Positions 1 through 11,871 of a DNA stretch of 64,000 bases are shown in pieces. The DNA is taken from NCBI GenBank assembly GCA_021234155.1, contig JAJEKV010000034.1, positions 6,616,028 through 6,680,027 on the forward strand, given 5' to 3'. Within the stretch, counting starts at the first letter, position 1, and every line of letters starts with the position of its first letter. The translations under genes and the position numbers were made by a program. Origin of the DNA: Isoetes taiwanensis (Eukaryota; Streptophyta; Lycopodiopsida; Isoetales; Isoetaceae). Under the pieces are notes generated by a model. The model saw only the letters and a program-made list of their open reading frames with translations, was not told the origin of the DNA and did no database searches.

Positions 1-2351
1 CACCTCTAATCCCGTCCTTGAAACCGTCCATTAAGAAAAGCAAAGATACATCCAGGCTCTGCTCATTAAGCAATATTGCATCTGTACAACTAGGTCAAGA
101 ATTGGATCTAGCACCACAAAGTAGACCGTTTATTGAGTCTGATTCTGCCTCATTGGTCTTTCTTCTGAAGAAATACGGATATCAGAATGACCTTGCAAAG
201 GGAAAATTCATTCATGCTTGGATTGCTAATTATAGGCATGAAGAAGATAAACTAGTTGGCAATTGTCTTATAGAGATGTATCTTAATTGTGGAAACATGG
301 AGGATGCCATATTTATATTTGAAAGGATGAAGACGCGGAATTCATTTATATGGAGTACCATTATTAGGGCATACACTTGGAACAAGCAGGGAGAGAGGGC
401 TCTTCAGACATTTTTCCAGATGAAAGATGAGGGAGCAATGCCAGATAAGTATACTTTCTGTGCAATTTTGGATGCATGTTCTAGTCCAGAGGATATTGAA
501 ATGGGAAGATATTTACACTGCCTCATCGTGGAGAAGGGGCTGGACAATAATCTTGTTGTTGGAACTACACTTGTAAAGATGTATGGAAAGTGCAAAAGCA
601 TTGCGGAGGCTCAAGGGATATTTGATAACATGCCTCATAGAAATACTATAACATGGAGTTCTCTAATTGATGCATCAGGCTCTCCAATTATTTATGCAAA
701 TGCTTATGGAAAGAGTCATCCCAAGCCGAGTAACATTCATAAGTGTACTTGAAGCTTGCGAATTGCTGGCGTGCCGATCAAAGACTAAATGGGTGCATGC
801 ATGTGGTAATATCCATGGACATGCATCACATGTAGTTATAGCAACAGTTCTCATAAACGCATACAGCAATTGTGCATGTTTGTATGATGCATGGTTTATC
901 TTTGTTAGAATAGTAAAACAGGATGTACTTTCCTGGACATCAATTATTGCAACATATGCTCATTACAATTACAATAAAGAAGCTCTCCAGCTTTTTGATG
1001 AAATGCAGCTATCGCATGTCACTCCATACAAATATACATTTGTAAATGTACTTGATGCCTGTTCTAATTTATCATCCCTTCCAGATGGCAAGCGCATACA
1101 CTCTTGTAGTATATGTAATAACCTAGTATCCAACTCTGTTATTGGGACAGCCCTTATAATTATGTATAGTAACTGTAGAAGTTTGGGAGATGCATTTAGG
1201 ACATTTCAACGAATGCCTCAACAAGATATATCCATCTGGACAGCCATAATTACAGCACATTGTCAAGGTGGTTATGAAAAGGAAGCTATCTTGCTTTTTG
1301 AGGAACTGCAAGTGGGGGAGCTGGTCCCAAATAATATTACCTTTCTCAGTCTTTTTGAAGCATGCTCAAGTTTAGCAGAGGGGAAGAGGTTGCATGGAAA
1401 CATTCTACGTCTTGGCTTGGAGTTAAATATTACGGTAGCCACTGCCATAGTAAACATGTATGGGGAGTATGGTTGTATGGAGGATGCAGAAACAACATTT
1501 TCCAAGTTACCCGACTCTGACATGATTTTGTTGAATGCGACTATTGCAATGTATACCAAGTGTATGAACCTAGAGAATGCTGAGGCCTTGTTTGATGATA
1601 TGCCCCATAGAGATATGGTTTCTTGGAATACCATGATTGCGGCATGTGCTTATAATAACAACTGGCCAAAAGCATCAAAGTTTTGCCAACAAATGCAAAG
1701 AGAAGGTATGGCACCAAATAAGATTACTTTTATTAGCATTCTTGATGTTCTGCATAATGTAGGACCCATCTCAGCGGGAAAGCATATCCATGCCCTCATG
1801 GTAGCCCATGGATTTGAATCAGATGTTCCCCTTGCAAGTGCACTTATCAACATGTACGCCAATTGTGGTAGTTTATCTCATGTTCAAGCAATATTTGACA
1901 GGTTCGTCAAGCGGGACGTTTCTTTGTGGAATGCCATATTTAAAGCATACAGTCAGAATGGTTATGATAAGGAAGCCATCGAGCTTTTTCAGCAAATGGA
2001 AATCTTGCCAGATGAGAAGACCTTCATACAAGTTTTCTCTTCGTGCAGTCATGCAGGTTGGCTTGACGAGAGCTGTCATTTGTTTGCCATGATGTGTATC
2101 GATCACGGTATTGTTCCCATTGTGGAACATTACACTTGCATAGTTGACAGCTTTGGTCGGGTTGGATGGCTTGATGAAGTTGACGATATAGTAAATAGCA
2201 TGCCTGTTCAATCATCCATCACATTGTGGTCTGCTTTTCTCAATTCTTGTGCAATTTATGGTGATGCAGCAGGAGGAATCGTTGCGGTTAAGCATATATG
2301 TGAAATGACAGCATATTATACCTAGCCAACAAATATTTAAATCTACTCTAG
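1..2351 (+). pseudogene. PLS-class PPR gene, frameshifted, 5' end outside window
   Basis: Pentatricopeptide-repeat proteins of this class bind organellar RNA. The first frame is open from the window edge with no in-frame ATG before about 279, so the start lies upstream. It shows PLS-type repeats (for example KGKFIHAWI, LIEMYLNCGNMEDA, PDKYTFCAILDACSS) to about position 665. At 665-720 the repeat pattern jumps into another frame (ALQLFMQM, RVTFISVLEAC), with about 20 residues of one repeat lost. This second frame stays open to 2325 and holds roughly ten more repeats. Near 2312 the reading shifts again: LYLANKYL, typical of the E motif after the last repeat, lies in the third frame and ends at 2349-2351. 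No E+ or DYW domain is visible downstream. Two frame breaks plus a lost segment argue for a pseudogene. A sequencing error could explain one break, but not the missing residues. Confidence 0.85.
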
Positions 2352-3104
2352 ATCAAGACATTGCTTGTGCCTTGTGCTCCAACAGTGTGTAGTGCTGCCC
2401 GATGATGTTTCAGTAACTGGCACTATCTCTCTGGCACCTCTTCTGCATGTGTCAAAGCAGCCCTGCTGAATGAGCAGCAGGTTTGTACTCACCATAGAGA
2501 ATGCCATGTATTAGACATTCCTAGCACCGAAACTAGGATGGGAACAATATTATGGTCCTTTTCTGCAATTTTAAAAATTGGGTTGCATGTTTTCAGGCCT
2601 GAGAGAACGGCCCGTCGCTTGAGGACAATTCACCTTAAATCTGATAATTCAGCTGATCTTTACACAATTATGATTGAGATAGCAATGTTTCCGACCTATG
2701 ATGGTCCTCATTGCTAGCAAGGGCAGAATAAAAGAAGTTCAAGTTGGAAAGTTTAATACAATGAGTATGGGTTGTAAATAGTTATGAAACGTTTGGCTTG
2801 AGTCATTGCAAGTTGATGGCAAGCATGGTACAAATTAAGGCACTGAGGTCTAAGATGAGATATTTGAGGGGCTCATGTTTTTCCTTCACAGCCATGCGAT
2901 GATGGACATGAAATTTAGGAGCACTGGATTTCAGCAGTAAAGGAATTTTGACAAACGTCAAAAATATGTCTGAGGGGGCCTTCACAAGCTAGTTAGTGTC
3001 TTTGTCGAGCAAGAGTTTACAAGAAACACTAGAAGGGGACCATCCATGCAAGGCGTCCTACATCAAAGTGCAGAAACATTGCTGGCCACCTGGGTAATCC
3101 AGTT
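2352..3104. other. Intergenic, no gene recognised
   Basis: AT-rich sequence after the PPR gene. No frame longer than about 60 codons has convincing coding character. It may include decayed downstream exon or UTR sequence of the PPR gene. Confidence 0.4.
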
Positions 3105-3330
3105 TATGTGCTTCCCTTGAATGGGATATTGGGCAGCTGTCATAAGAATTGTGGAATATCTCCATCTTATATGTTACATTGGAATTCTATACCAAGGTTC
3201 AATTGATCGTACTCTTCTACATGGGCGTGCCAATGTGGATTATGTAGGGGCTGCTGGAGCCTTTGTTAAAGCTGCAAAACTGTCCTCTTTTCTAATTTAT
3301 TTGGTCCCACTTGTCTCGCCTTCATCGAGT
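3105..3330 (+). mobile_element. Ty1/copia RNase H-region remnant
   Basis: Positions 3121-3250 translate to a stretch with WAAVIRIVEYL, then YIGILYQGSID and TLLHGRANVDYVG. This follows the order seen in plant copia polyproteins between reverse transcriptase and RNase H (WxAxKRxLRYLKGT, then GILY, then GYADADWAGD). Key acidic residues of the ADADW block are replaced, and no flanking polymerase or LTR is visible. It is a short, strongly decayed fragment, recognised by pattern only. Confidence 0.45.
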
Positions 3331-4142
3331 GAGACGTAGGACCTTTTTGAAGCACGTCACACATATAGTCTTGGCATATGTATGCCCATCCCCCGGGGGG
3401 GCCTTCCCCTCTTCAACCAGTTGTTTAGATTCAGTACTAGCGGAGCAGTTTACCAGTTGCACAAGCATTCTCCAGTTCACACAATTGCTACATCATTGGC
3501 AGGTCAGACACATGCAGCAATAGACACATGGAGATGATGAAGACCTTAGATCCTTCTATTGGTGTACTAGCATCTCCCATTTGGTTCATTTTATGCATTC
3601 ACATATACCACAAGCTGCCAAAGTTCTCATGAGTGGTTGTGGAAATGTGGGTCTGTATCTTCTCCTCTGGATTTACTGTTTTTTGACGACTAATAAGGAA
3701 ATGAGTTTTAAGTTAGTTTTGAACAAAAGCTAAAGCCTAGAATGATCACATTCTTTATTCACCTGATCACATTTGCTTAAAAAGTTGAACTGATACAATC
3801 ATATTTGTTTATATTGCCAAGGTTAAAATGTCAGTTCTCTGTAAAGTTCCTAGAAATGTTTTAATTGGAAGACAAATTCCAGTTTTGAAATTGTAAAGAG
3901 TTGTATAAAAATATGAAGTTAAAAGCAAGCACATATGTTGAATTAGGAAGTGAATGTAAAACTCATTATTACTACATGCTTATTTCTGCTTGTCGCTGAA
4001 GTTGGTTCATTGATCAAAATTCCTATGCTTATAGGGCTGTTGCTTGGAAGGAAAGAGTAGTCATCAAATTTCGTGTTGCAAACATACTCTCTTAAACCCT
4101 TTGGGAAGAGCAAGCTGGTTAATAGCCTGGGAGTTTCTTTTC
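3331..4142. other. Intergenic, AT-rich, nothing recognised
   Basis: No coding frame, repeat or RNA gene is apparent. Confidence 0.4.
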
Positions 4143-4440
4143 GGGAAAACTACCAAAATAACCCTAGGAGTTTATGTAATTACCAAAATGCCCTTATGAG
4201 TTTCAAAATTACCAAAATGCCCCTGGCTCAAATAAATACACTATATAAAATAAACATACAAACAAATTCCTGCACACCAAACTTAATTACCAAAATACCC
4301 CTACACACCGAACTTAATTACCAAATTTCACTACATACCAATTTTGATCAATCTGCATCAAACTAATCACCAAAATGCCCTACACACCAAACTTAATTAC
4401 CAAAATACTTAATTACCAAAATGTCCTTACATACTTATCC
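4143..4440 (+). repeat. Left arm tandem repeat, about 30-bp unit
   Basis: Units of the type AATTACCAAAATGCCCCTAC recur about nine times with variable spacing. The same unit appears reverse-complemented at about 4735-4991. Confidence 0.75.
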
Positions 4441-4991
4441 TACTCAATCTATATGAAATGCCCCAAGAATAGAAGTTTAAATTCAACAAAGAGATTGCAG
4501 AAGTCACAATCATCACCGAATTGGAGCCCTACAACTACATGCATTGTGTCTCTTCCATTACACCTTCCATAAAGATGTTCCTCTTCTTTACATCTCCTTC
4601 TCCTATGCACATGCACTTAGGTTTTGGACGTTCAAGAGGTCTGCGTATGGCTGGTGATGACATGCCTCCAATAGCATCATGTCACCACAGGAAACACTGC
4701 TCCTTGTAAGTGGCACAACACGATTGTGTAGGGGTATTTTGGTAAATAAGTTTGATGTATAGGGTATTTTGATAATTAAATTTGGTGTAGATTATTCAGA
4801 ATTAGTATGTAATGGCATTTTGGTATTTAAGTTTGATGTGTAGGGGTATTTTGGTAATTAGATTTATGTACGGGCAAATTGGTAATTTATTTGTACATTT
4901 ATTTGAGTCAGGGGCATTTTGGTAATTTTGAAACTCATAAGGACATTTTGATAATTACATAAATTCATAGAGGCATCTTGGTAGTTTTCCC
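4143..4991. mobile_element. Foldback (long inverted-repeat) element
   Basis: The left arm, 4143 to about 4440, begins GGGAAAACTACCAAAATA and is matched in inverted orientation by the right arm, about 4735-4991, which ends TTGGTAGTTTTCCC. Both arms are built from a degenerate unit of roughly 30 bp containing TAATTACCAAAATGCCC. The arms enclose about 290 bp of unrelated sequence (4441-4734). Such a structure can fold into a long hairpin and is typical of foldback or MITE elements. I saw no transposase and no clear target-site duplication. Short frames inside the arms are by-products of the repeat. Confidence 0.7.
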
Positions 4992-6384
4992 TTTGTTCAC
5001 ATGGAGGATTTTGTTTGCAGCATCGGGAGCCTGCCGCAACTCGCTTCAACGCAGCTTCAAAGTAGACCTCTGCCACGCTGAATGGTACACGTGTTTTTGG
5101 CTATTGCTGGAATCGTCTGGCTGCAACACGTGTTGCAGCTTGTTAAATTCACATGGCCACGATTGCAAACCCTCATCCGCTGTCGGTTTCGCTTGGATTC
5201 TCCAGACCTGCGCCTTCTTTTTCTGATTGCAAGACCTCTTGAAAAAACCAGTTCTTCAAAACTGCAGTTGAAAAAAATTGTAGAAGAGTATGCAGATGTG
5301 AAGCTGAACAAATTAAGAGGGGGGAACAAACTCGGCTGCCTGTGTGGATTGCTCATATCCTTCACAGTAATAAGGATCAATATCTTCCGATTGCTCAAGA
5401 CAATCCATTCACCAAGGTCTGCCAGAATTTATAGAAAGGAGGAAACAATCAGAGTTTCTATTTCAGAAAAAAGCAGATGAATCCAACAGGCTAGGATGGA
5501 CGATTCAATTGAAAACCCGATTCTGTTCGAAAATTTTATAAGCGTTGCAAAATTTTGGACCAACGGTCCTTTCGTGGTTGTTCCTAATTTGGCGGCATCT
5601 CTTCCAGCTGTCGCTATTTTTTATTCTCTTTATCAGCGGTGCAGCTGGAACCAAGTTGGGAATCTAACCATGTGAATGCAGAAGGCATAAAAGCTTGATT
5701 CGTTGCAGTTGTATGGTTGCCGCAGCTGCAAAATTGCCGCTCCATGTGAGTGCTGCATTAGGCGCGTCCAGTCTGTAGCATGGTCTCGATCGTCTACTTT
5801 CTTCCTATTCCTTGCGTCACCTAAAGTGAATTACCTAATAATTTTATCCAAACTCTGACGGAATCGTAAGTTCAGATATTAAAGGTTTGAGTAGTTAAAG
5901 ATATTCGTGTGGTGCTATTTTGGGTTGCACGAAGGGCAAACCCTAGCCCCCTAGGTGTGGTTGTTGGGTTATGTCCTGAATATTTTTATCTAATGGTGGA
6001 CAGGTCGGGTCTTGAAGGTCCAAATTAAGGATTCTTTCCTTTCTATTTGCAGTCCCAGTGAAGTCGTAGTTTTCTTCTAATTGTGTTTTGACTTGAAGGT
6101 TCTAAGCCTTTGAAAGGTTTCGCTTGTATCATATCATCTTCCAACGAGTATAGCTTTGGCAGCTCTTGATCTGTCGGATTGGAAAGGCAGCTTAGATATG
6201 CCGCCTCTTCAATCTGTGCTGAAATTGCATATTAGGAAGTCATGGCAAGGCTTCTTATCATCCTTTTGTGTTTTTTTAGGTTATGCTTAGCCTTTTCTAT
6301 TTTTCAATGCGCTTCAGATGGACCCTCTGTTTCTCGAAGAGATTCCTCTGCTGCTTTTCCTTTCGCTACATTCTTATCAGCCTA
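4992..6384. other. No gene recognised; one uncharacterised ORF
   Basis: An ATG-started frame at 5082-5480 (+, 132 codons) has no recognisable domain, and its opposite strand is equally open, so I do not call it a gene. The remainder has no coding signal or repeat that I can identify. Confidence 0.35.
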
Positions 6385-6930
6385 ACGACCGATTCACACT
6401 GGCCGTTAAAGTGTCGTTAGGTTAAAAAATTTAGCTTAACTGCGCTTCACATTGACTTCCGTTAAAAAATCCCGTTAAGATTATGGGGTTAAAAAATAAC
6501 GGCACTATTAAGGTAATGGTGCAAGATAATTGGGGTTCACACTGTATTCCATTAGGTTAAATTTTAACGACGGGCTTAACGACCCATAATTTTTCCTTTC
6601 AAATTTAAGGGTAGGGGGGCCCTATCCCTTAAGCTCCATTTGCAATTTAATTTTTAATCCAACGGCGTGACAGTCAGTGTGAAGCAATATTTAACAGTTT
6701 TCGTTATGCTAACTCTTAACATAACGACACGACAGTCAGTGTGAAGTAATATTTAACGGTTTTCGTTATATTAATTTTTAACCAAACAGCGTGAGAGTCA
6801 GTGTGAAGCAAGAATTAACGGTTTCTGTTATATTAAATTTTAATCTAACGGGGAGTGTCAAGTAAAATCTATTCCGTTACATTAGCAATTTAACCTAACA
6901 TAACGGCTAGTGTTTAACGACCCTAACAGG
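6385..6930. mobile_element. MITE-like element with imperfect terminal inverted repeats
   Basis: The left end contains CACTGGCCGTTA followed by GTTAGGTTAAA. The reverse complement of the right end contains CACTAGCCGTTA followed by TGTTAGGTTAAA. The interior is dense in GTTAA/TTAAC words and carries a tandem repeat. There is no coding capacity. Ends are approximate and no target-site duplication is obvious, so this could be an internal fragment of a larger DNA element. Confidence 0.5.
6655..6860 (+). repeat. Tandem repeat, about 61-62 bp, just over three copies
   Basis: The word CAGTCAGTGTGAAG recurs at about 6671, 6733 and 6794 (one substitution in the last), each followed by a diverged AATATTTAACGGTTTTCGTT. 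Confidence 0.75.
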
Positions 6931-7640
6931 TCTATTGGCACAATCTTTTGCCTTGTTCTTGGCTCTTGCATGCTTGATCCTCATGCGTGATTTTTTTATC
7001 TAGCTTGAAGGTGCATAAAATGGGAGTGGAAGAGGGCCTACCTTAACGCCCTGGTTCTCAGGTTTACAGGCTAAGATTAAATCTCATCCCTTTATTACGG
7101 TGCTGATACCAGCTAGTAATAGCTTCATCGGCCACACTTTTCCCTGTTTCTCATAACATCCTAGAGTGTTAATATGAAATCCTTATAACATCCTAGGATA
7201 ATACCACCAGCGTTTATCTCTCCATAGCTGATGAACTTCGACGATCCTTGGGCAGGCCCGAGCTTATCAGAACGTTTGCATTTGAAATAAAGCAGAAACA
7301 GAGCTAGAAATTCGAAGTTTCAGGAGCAGAGAACATCTAGAAATCTAAAGTTTCCAGGGCAGAGAATGCATTGCAAAACAGAGCAGAAGCTGCTACTAAG
7401 ATCTACAGGGCCATCGCGCAACGACCCTGATTCTCCTGCTTCCGGCTTCCTAAGATTTACCCTGCTTCCAGTCCCTGCTTCTAAGATTAACCCTCTTTCT
7501 GTTCCTGCTTCTAATATAACCCTTATTCTAATCCGGCACCTATGCTTCCCCTTCTTCTAAGATCGGGCGCCCCTGATTCTCCTGATTCCGGCCCTGGAGC
7601 AAACCCTCGAACCAGGGGCGTTAAGGGCGATAACGCCATG
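6931..7640. other. No gene recognised
   Basis: Short frames only. A CT-rich segment at about 7400-7560 repeats variants of CCTGCTTC, a small degenerate repeat. Confidence 0.35.
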
Positions 7641-7648
7641 GCCCTCGG

Positions 7649-7831
7649 GCATCATGTACTAGGGAAAGTTCTGGTTGAGGAAATTCCACGAGGGAATTTC
7701 CTGAGGCGGCCCCGCCAGACGAGGCGGCGCTCAAGCGGCGAAGCCGCAGCGCCGCCGAGTCTGGCGGTGCCGCCGAGGGAATATTCCCGAGGGAATCTTC
7801 CGAGACAAGGAACTTTCCCGGACGTAATGCA
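7649..7831. repeat. Long GC-centred imperfect hairpin
   Basis: The core pairs exactly in three blocks: CCGCCAGAC (7712-7720) with GTCTGGCGG (7759-7767), GGCGGCGCT (7723-7731) with AGCGCCGCC (7748-7756), and GCGGC (7735-7739) with GCCGC (7743-7747). Pairing continues imperfectly outwards, with GGGAAAGTTC near 7662 matched by GAACTTTCCC near 7810. Open frames on both strands here are a consequence of the GC-rich palindrome. Confidence 0.8.
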
Positions 7832-8649
7832 CAGTTGCGCGAATTACGTTCCTTACTCTGTTTTGGGCTGCAGGCAAGCTCTGTTCCGGCATCAAATCTT
7901 TGCAAAAAGACACATGGAATCTTACGCAGTGCTGTGAATAGATGGGTTAAGCTTCAATCTAACAGCAGAATAGATATGAAACTGCAGAACCATCGCCCCA
8001 ATCAGAGAATAAGATACTCTGATTTTTCTGAGAATGCTCTTTTCTGATCGACCTTGGAAGCTGTGGCTATGGCTGCTTTATCTTCTGCAGCATCGTGAAT
8101 AGGTGTCCTAGCCCCCTCCCATCCTGCAATACAGCATTCCAGGTTCAAAATTCTTTCTTCCTTAGGTGAGCAGGGGCTCAAATGCAATAAGTTCTTGGAG
8201 ATTTGGCCAACGGCAACAGGTTCTTGGAGATTCTTGGAGATTTTGCCAAAGGCAACAATCACAGATAAAAGATATATAAAAGCTACAGATTTATGAAAGA
8301 TACTTCAAGAAACCCTGTGCTCATGAGAACTTGGCTATGGCGCAGAAGAAATCCGTGCAGAAAGAAAGCTTGGGCGGCAGAAAAAAGCTTGGGCGGCAGA
8401 AGAAATCCGTGCAGAAGAAAGCTTGGGTGCTGCCTGCAAGAAACCCTGTGCTAAGAATCAAGACGAAATGCTTCCAAAGAATCAAGAAGGCTTCCGGAAT
8501 GCAGACGAAATGCTAAGAATCCGTGCAGACGAAATGCTTCTGGAAGAATCGAGAAGGCTTGAGCGGCGCCGCCGTGAAGAGGTGGAGGAACATTTATGGC
8601 ATTTAAAATGAGTAGAATAATGCAGTAATTCGCACCAACTGTGCATTAC
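7824..8649. mobile_element. Candidate small element bounded by 24-25 bp inverted repeats
   Basis: GTAATGCACAGTTG (start of 7824-7847) reappears inverted as CAACTGTGCATTAC at the end of 8625-8649. Over the whole repeat the arms differ by about one substitution and one inserted base. The interior has no recognisable gene, but repeats AAGCTTGGGCGGCAGAA near 8365-8400. The left arm overlaps the edge of the neighbouring hairpin, so the true unit may be larger. Confidence 0.45.
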
Positions 8650-8728
8650 TGAAAAAAAAATCTCGGGGCATTAAAATGCGCTGCGTACACCCCCTCGCCA
8701 TTATGATGCCCCTCAAATTTTATTTTCA

Positions 8729-8749
8729 ATAACGCCCTTAGGGCGTTAT
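8729..8749. repeat. 21-bp palindrome
   Basis: ATAACGCCCT and AGGGCGTTAT flank one central base. It is a perfect 10-bp inverted repeat. Confidence 0.9.
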
Positions 8750-8762
8750 CTACATCGTAAAC

Positions 8763-9185
8763 GTCCACAGGGAGGAAATTTCTGGTTTTTTATGCTTTTG
8801 TTCAAAACAAGAAACCAGCATGGATCGGAGCTCATGCGGCGCCGCCAATGCTCTGCCAAGAAACCTCCAGAAGGTTTTTTTATTTTCGAGTTCAACTTGA
8901 AAGCCATAGCCATAGCTCGAAACCCGTTGAAAGCCATACCCATAGCTCTGAAACCCGTTAAAAGCCATAGCCGGAAAGCCATAGCCATAGCTCAGAAGCT
9001 TTGAAGCTCGGAAAACCCCTTAGCCAGAAGCTCTGACACCGGATCTTCTATCTATTCAGAAGCCCGTTGATCTGTCTTGGGCAGATCTGATGATTTGGAG
9101 GAGGAAAGAACCACCGATTTCGTGAGCCTATGCCGTAGAACAGATTTTTTTTTTTTGACGTAGCAAAAATTTCCTCCCTGTGGAC
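8763..9185. repeat. Segment bounded by a perfect 19-bp inverted repeat
   Basis: GTCCACAGGGAGGAAATTT (8763-8781) is exactly inverted at 9167-9185. The interior carries a degenerate tandem repeat at about 8897-8990 built on AAAGCCATAGCCATAGCT. Confidence 0.8.
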
Positions 9186-9205
9186 ATTTATTGGGTAACC
9201 AAGAT

Positions 9206-9315
9206 TGGTTGGGGTTTCTGAAATAAACCCCCGGTGGCGCCTTCATGCTGCCGCTGCCTTCGCGGGCGGCCGCCAGGGGGTTTATTTCAGGAAACCCCCT
9301 CCCCAATGCGGTTTC
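9206..9315. repeat. Hairpin with GC-rich loop
   Basis: GGTTTCTGAAATAAACCCCC on the left pairs with GGGGGTTTATTTCAGGAAACC on the right with one bulge. The stem extends weakly outwards (ATTGGTTGGGG against CCCCTCCCCAAT). The loop is GC-rich. Confidence 0.75.
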
Positions 9316-9674
9316 CTCCATCATAATTGAAAAGTTTGATAGAAAACCAGGTTTTTGTCATTCTTTAAGTTGCTCTCAATCTGGAAAAGGGCCTACCATA
9401 ATTGAAAAGTTTGGTAACGAACTAGATTTTCGTCATTCTTTAAGTTGCTCTCAATATGGTTTCTGATGTAAGCATTGTTGGATCAGAAAACGTTTTTATG
9501 GCACCAATGCGGATGTTGATACTGTTAATTACCATCGTTACAAAGTTATGTGTTTCAACATAGACACATCATTACGTTCTAGTTACAAAAGTGAGTGTAT
9601 ATTGTGAATGCAAAACGTTAGATTCTAGTTATACAAAACTAATTGTATATTGCTAGCACACACAAGTTTTGATA
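9316..9674. other. No gene recognised; small duplication
   Basis: CATAATTGAAAAGTTTG and CATTCTTTAAGTTGCTCTCA each occur twice (about 9322-9380 and 9398-9450), a diverged 75-bp tandem duplication. Nothing else is seen. Confidence 0.5.
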
Positions 9675-9990
9675 TGAATATTGTAGCTCGGGTGTGGTCT
9701 TGGATGTCAGTCTTGGTGGTCTAACACGGATGCATGAGGCAAGACAATTAAATGGCAAAAATAAACTTTATAGTTACAATTTAAATAATATTTTAAGGCA
9801 AGATATTATATCCACTTTTTATGGATAACCAAAATCTGTTTTAGATGAAAAAGGGAACAACGGACTGATGACTTGTTACAGAGAGGTACAATCTTCTACA
9901 ATAAGGGAGCAAACATCATCGAATCGGGATGACATTGCTGCAACAACTTTAACCTCAAGAATCGACCTTACCTTAGTCTGTTACTTCAGC
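9675..9990 (+). repeat. Dispersed repeat, copy 1 (interrupted)
   Basis: First of three diverged direct copies of a non-coding unit. Shared words include ATGTCAGTCTTGGTGG, GGCAAGATATTATAT and AAGAATCGACCTTACCTTAG. It breaks off at about 9990, where GC-rich sequence begins. Confidence 0.7.
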
Positions 9991-10681
9991 CTCTCGGCAG
10001 CGTGCACAGCCTCGGCGGCAGTCACAGCTCCGCCGCTCGTGCACTGCCTTGGCTGGTGGCACCGCCTCGAGGTCCCACGAGGGCAGAATCTCCCCCCCCT
10101 CCCCCTTACAAAACCCCCTCTCCCATAGATTATAGGATGTAATAAAGATGAGCCTAAAATTTCCACCCAAATTTTCTGTTGGGTGATCAGATAATCGGAA
10201 AGAACAAACGCAAGCAAATTTCCAATGCCTGAGAATCAATCTAAGAAAACTTCATATGCTGTGAAGCGAGATTAATGTCTATTTAGGCCATAAAATAGAT
10301 TGTTGGACATGTAAATAAAAATGATGCAAGAAAATTTGATTCTGGCGGCCCTAGTCTATATAGAAGAAGCAAAAATTCAATATTGACCCCGTCTCCTATC
10401 CGATTCATGAAAATTGCAGCAACAAACCCTTGAAAAAATTGATCCAAAGAAACCCTTGAAAAAATCGCTATAGCGGCATAACCGGAGAACAAGCAATAAC
10501 CAGAGAGGGCTGAACAACGACTCAACCAAAGAAGATCGAACGGGAGTGGACACGGAAGAAAAGAAGAAGCTCGAAGAAAAGGGAAAGCGGCGCACAAGAA
10601 ATAGGGGAAGCGGCACTGCTCCGGATCCATTATGCCTTATAATTATGGTATAATTTTGACGTAATTTTAGGCTCCTATTTA
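9991..10681. other. GC-rich to mixed insert between repeat copies
   Basis: About 690 bp interrupt or separate the repeat. The first 120 bp are GC-rich with inverted CGGCGG/CCGCCG words. The rest has no recognisable gene. Frames of 80-115 codons on the minus strand have no identifiable domain. Confidence 0.4.
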
Positions 10682-11165
10682 TTACAATATGCATATTGTA
10701 GCTCGGGGTGTGGTCTTGGATGTCAGTCTTGGTGGACTAGCATGGGTGCGTGAGGCAAGGCAGTTAAATGGCAAAAGTAAACTTTATAGCTATGGTTTAA
10801 ATAATATTTTAAGGCAAGATATTATATTCACTTTTAAAGGATAACCAAAATCTATTTGGATGAAGGGAACAACAGACTTTTCCAAAGGGGGAATGACTTT
10901 TTACAGAGAGGTACAATCTTCAATAAGGGGGCAGACATCATCGAATGGGGATGACATTGCAGCATCGACTTTAACCTAAAGAATCGACCTTACCTTAGTT
11001 TGTGACTTCAGCCTGAATAGACAATGATCAAGGTTCTGTCCATTGAAATCTAATGCTTAATCTTCCTAACTAGAATTCAAGAATCGTTGAATGGAATTTG
11101 CCTATGCCTTTAAATCTTGCAATAATTGGCCAGTTCTTAACACTGAATAACCCGGTTGAATTTAT
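10682..11165 (+). repeat. Dispersed repeat, copy 2
   Basis: The most complete copy of the unit: it continues past the copy 1 break through GAATAGACAATGATC, AATTCAAGAATCGTTGAATG and CCAGTTCTTA. It is likely part of an old retroelement, but no coding domain identifies it. Confidence 0.7.
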
Positions 11166-11596
11166 CTAGTTGGTGTTGCAGATTGCAAATTGGAATAGAA
11201 AAACTTATCCTGAGAACCTAAACAATTCCTTTCTATGAATTTAAAATTTACCTTCTTGAATCATTCCTACCAATCTGATCCTATTTATATTAATCTTAGA
11301 ATATCTGTACGGCGAAATTCTTTGTTGCAATATATATCGACATAAATTATTGGGTGCAGATGATTTGGAATAAGCAGTGCAAACTGAGCCTAACCTATCT
11401 TAACAATTCATTTTGTTTTGCCAAAATGGATCTCCTTCAAATCAAACCTAGCCAAAATTGACAATCCATCTTCTTGGCCAGGATGGATCTCCGTCAAGTA
11501 TTTTCTTGTATCTATGGAGGGCGTTCTATCTTTATTTGAACTAATCCATAGCCTGAACAATGTAAGCTGCATCTAAGTTCCATTGTTTCTAGTTGC
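11166..11596. other. No gene recognised
   Basis: AT-rich spacer with no coding frame. Confidence 0.35.
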
Positions 11597-11871
11597 TCGG
11601 GGGATGTGATCGTCGTAACGTCGCCGAGTCGAGTGGGGAGCCAAAAACGGCAATCCAAGACGCCACCAAGTGGGGTGGGTAGCCAACTACCGAGCCAAAT
11701 ACCACCGAGTCAGGGCAGCAGGCAGCCACCACCAAGTCGGGTGGGCAGCCAACCACCACCCACTCGGGTGGAAAGCCAACAACAGTGGGCCAGAAAAGGG
11801 TGGGGAGACAACGGCGATCCAAGTCCCAGCCAAGAGCCGACAGAGCCACCAAGTTGGGTAGGCAGCCATTG
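11597..11871 (+). repeat. GC-rich degenerate minisatellite
   Basis: Variants of CCACCAAGTCGGGTGGGCAG recur about seven times. The overlapping open frames on both strands (proline/glutamine-rich or alanine/tryptophan-rich) are repeat artefacts. Confidence 0.65.

Noticed and set aside
7542-7937. Overlapping 90-130 codon frames on both strands.
   Set aside because: They lie in a GC-rich palindrome, which keeps several frames open without coding meaning.
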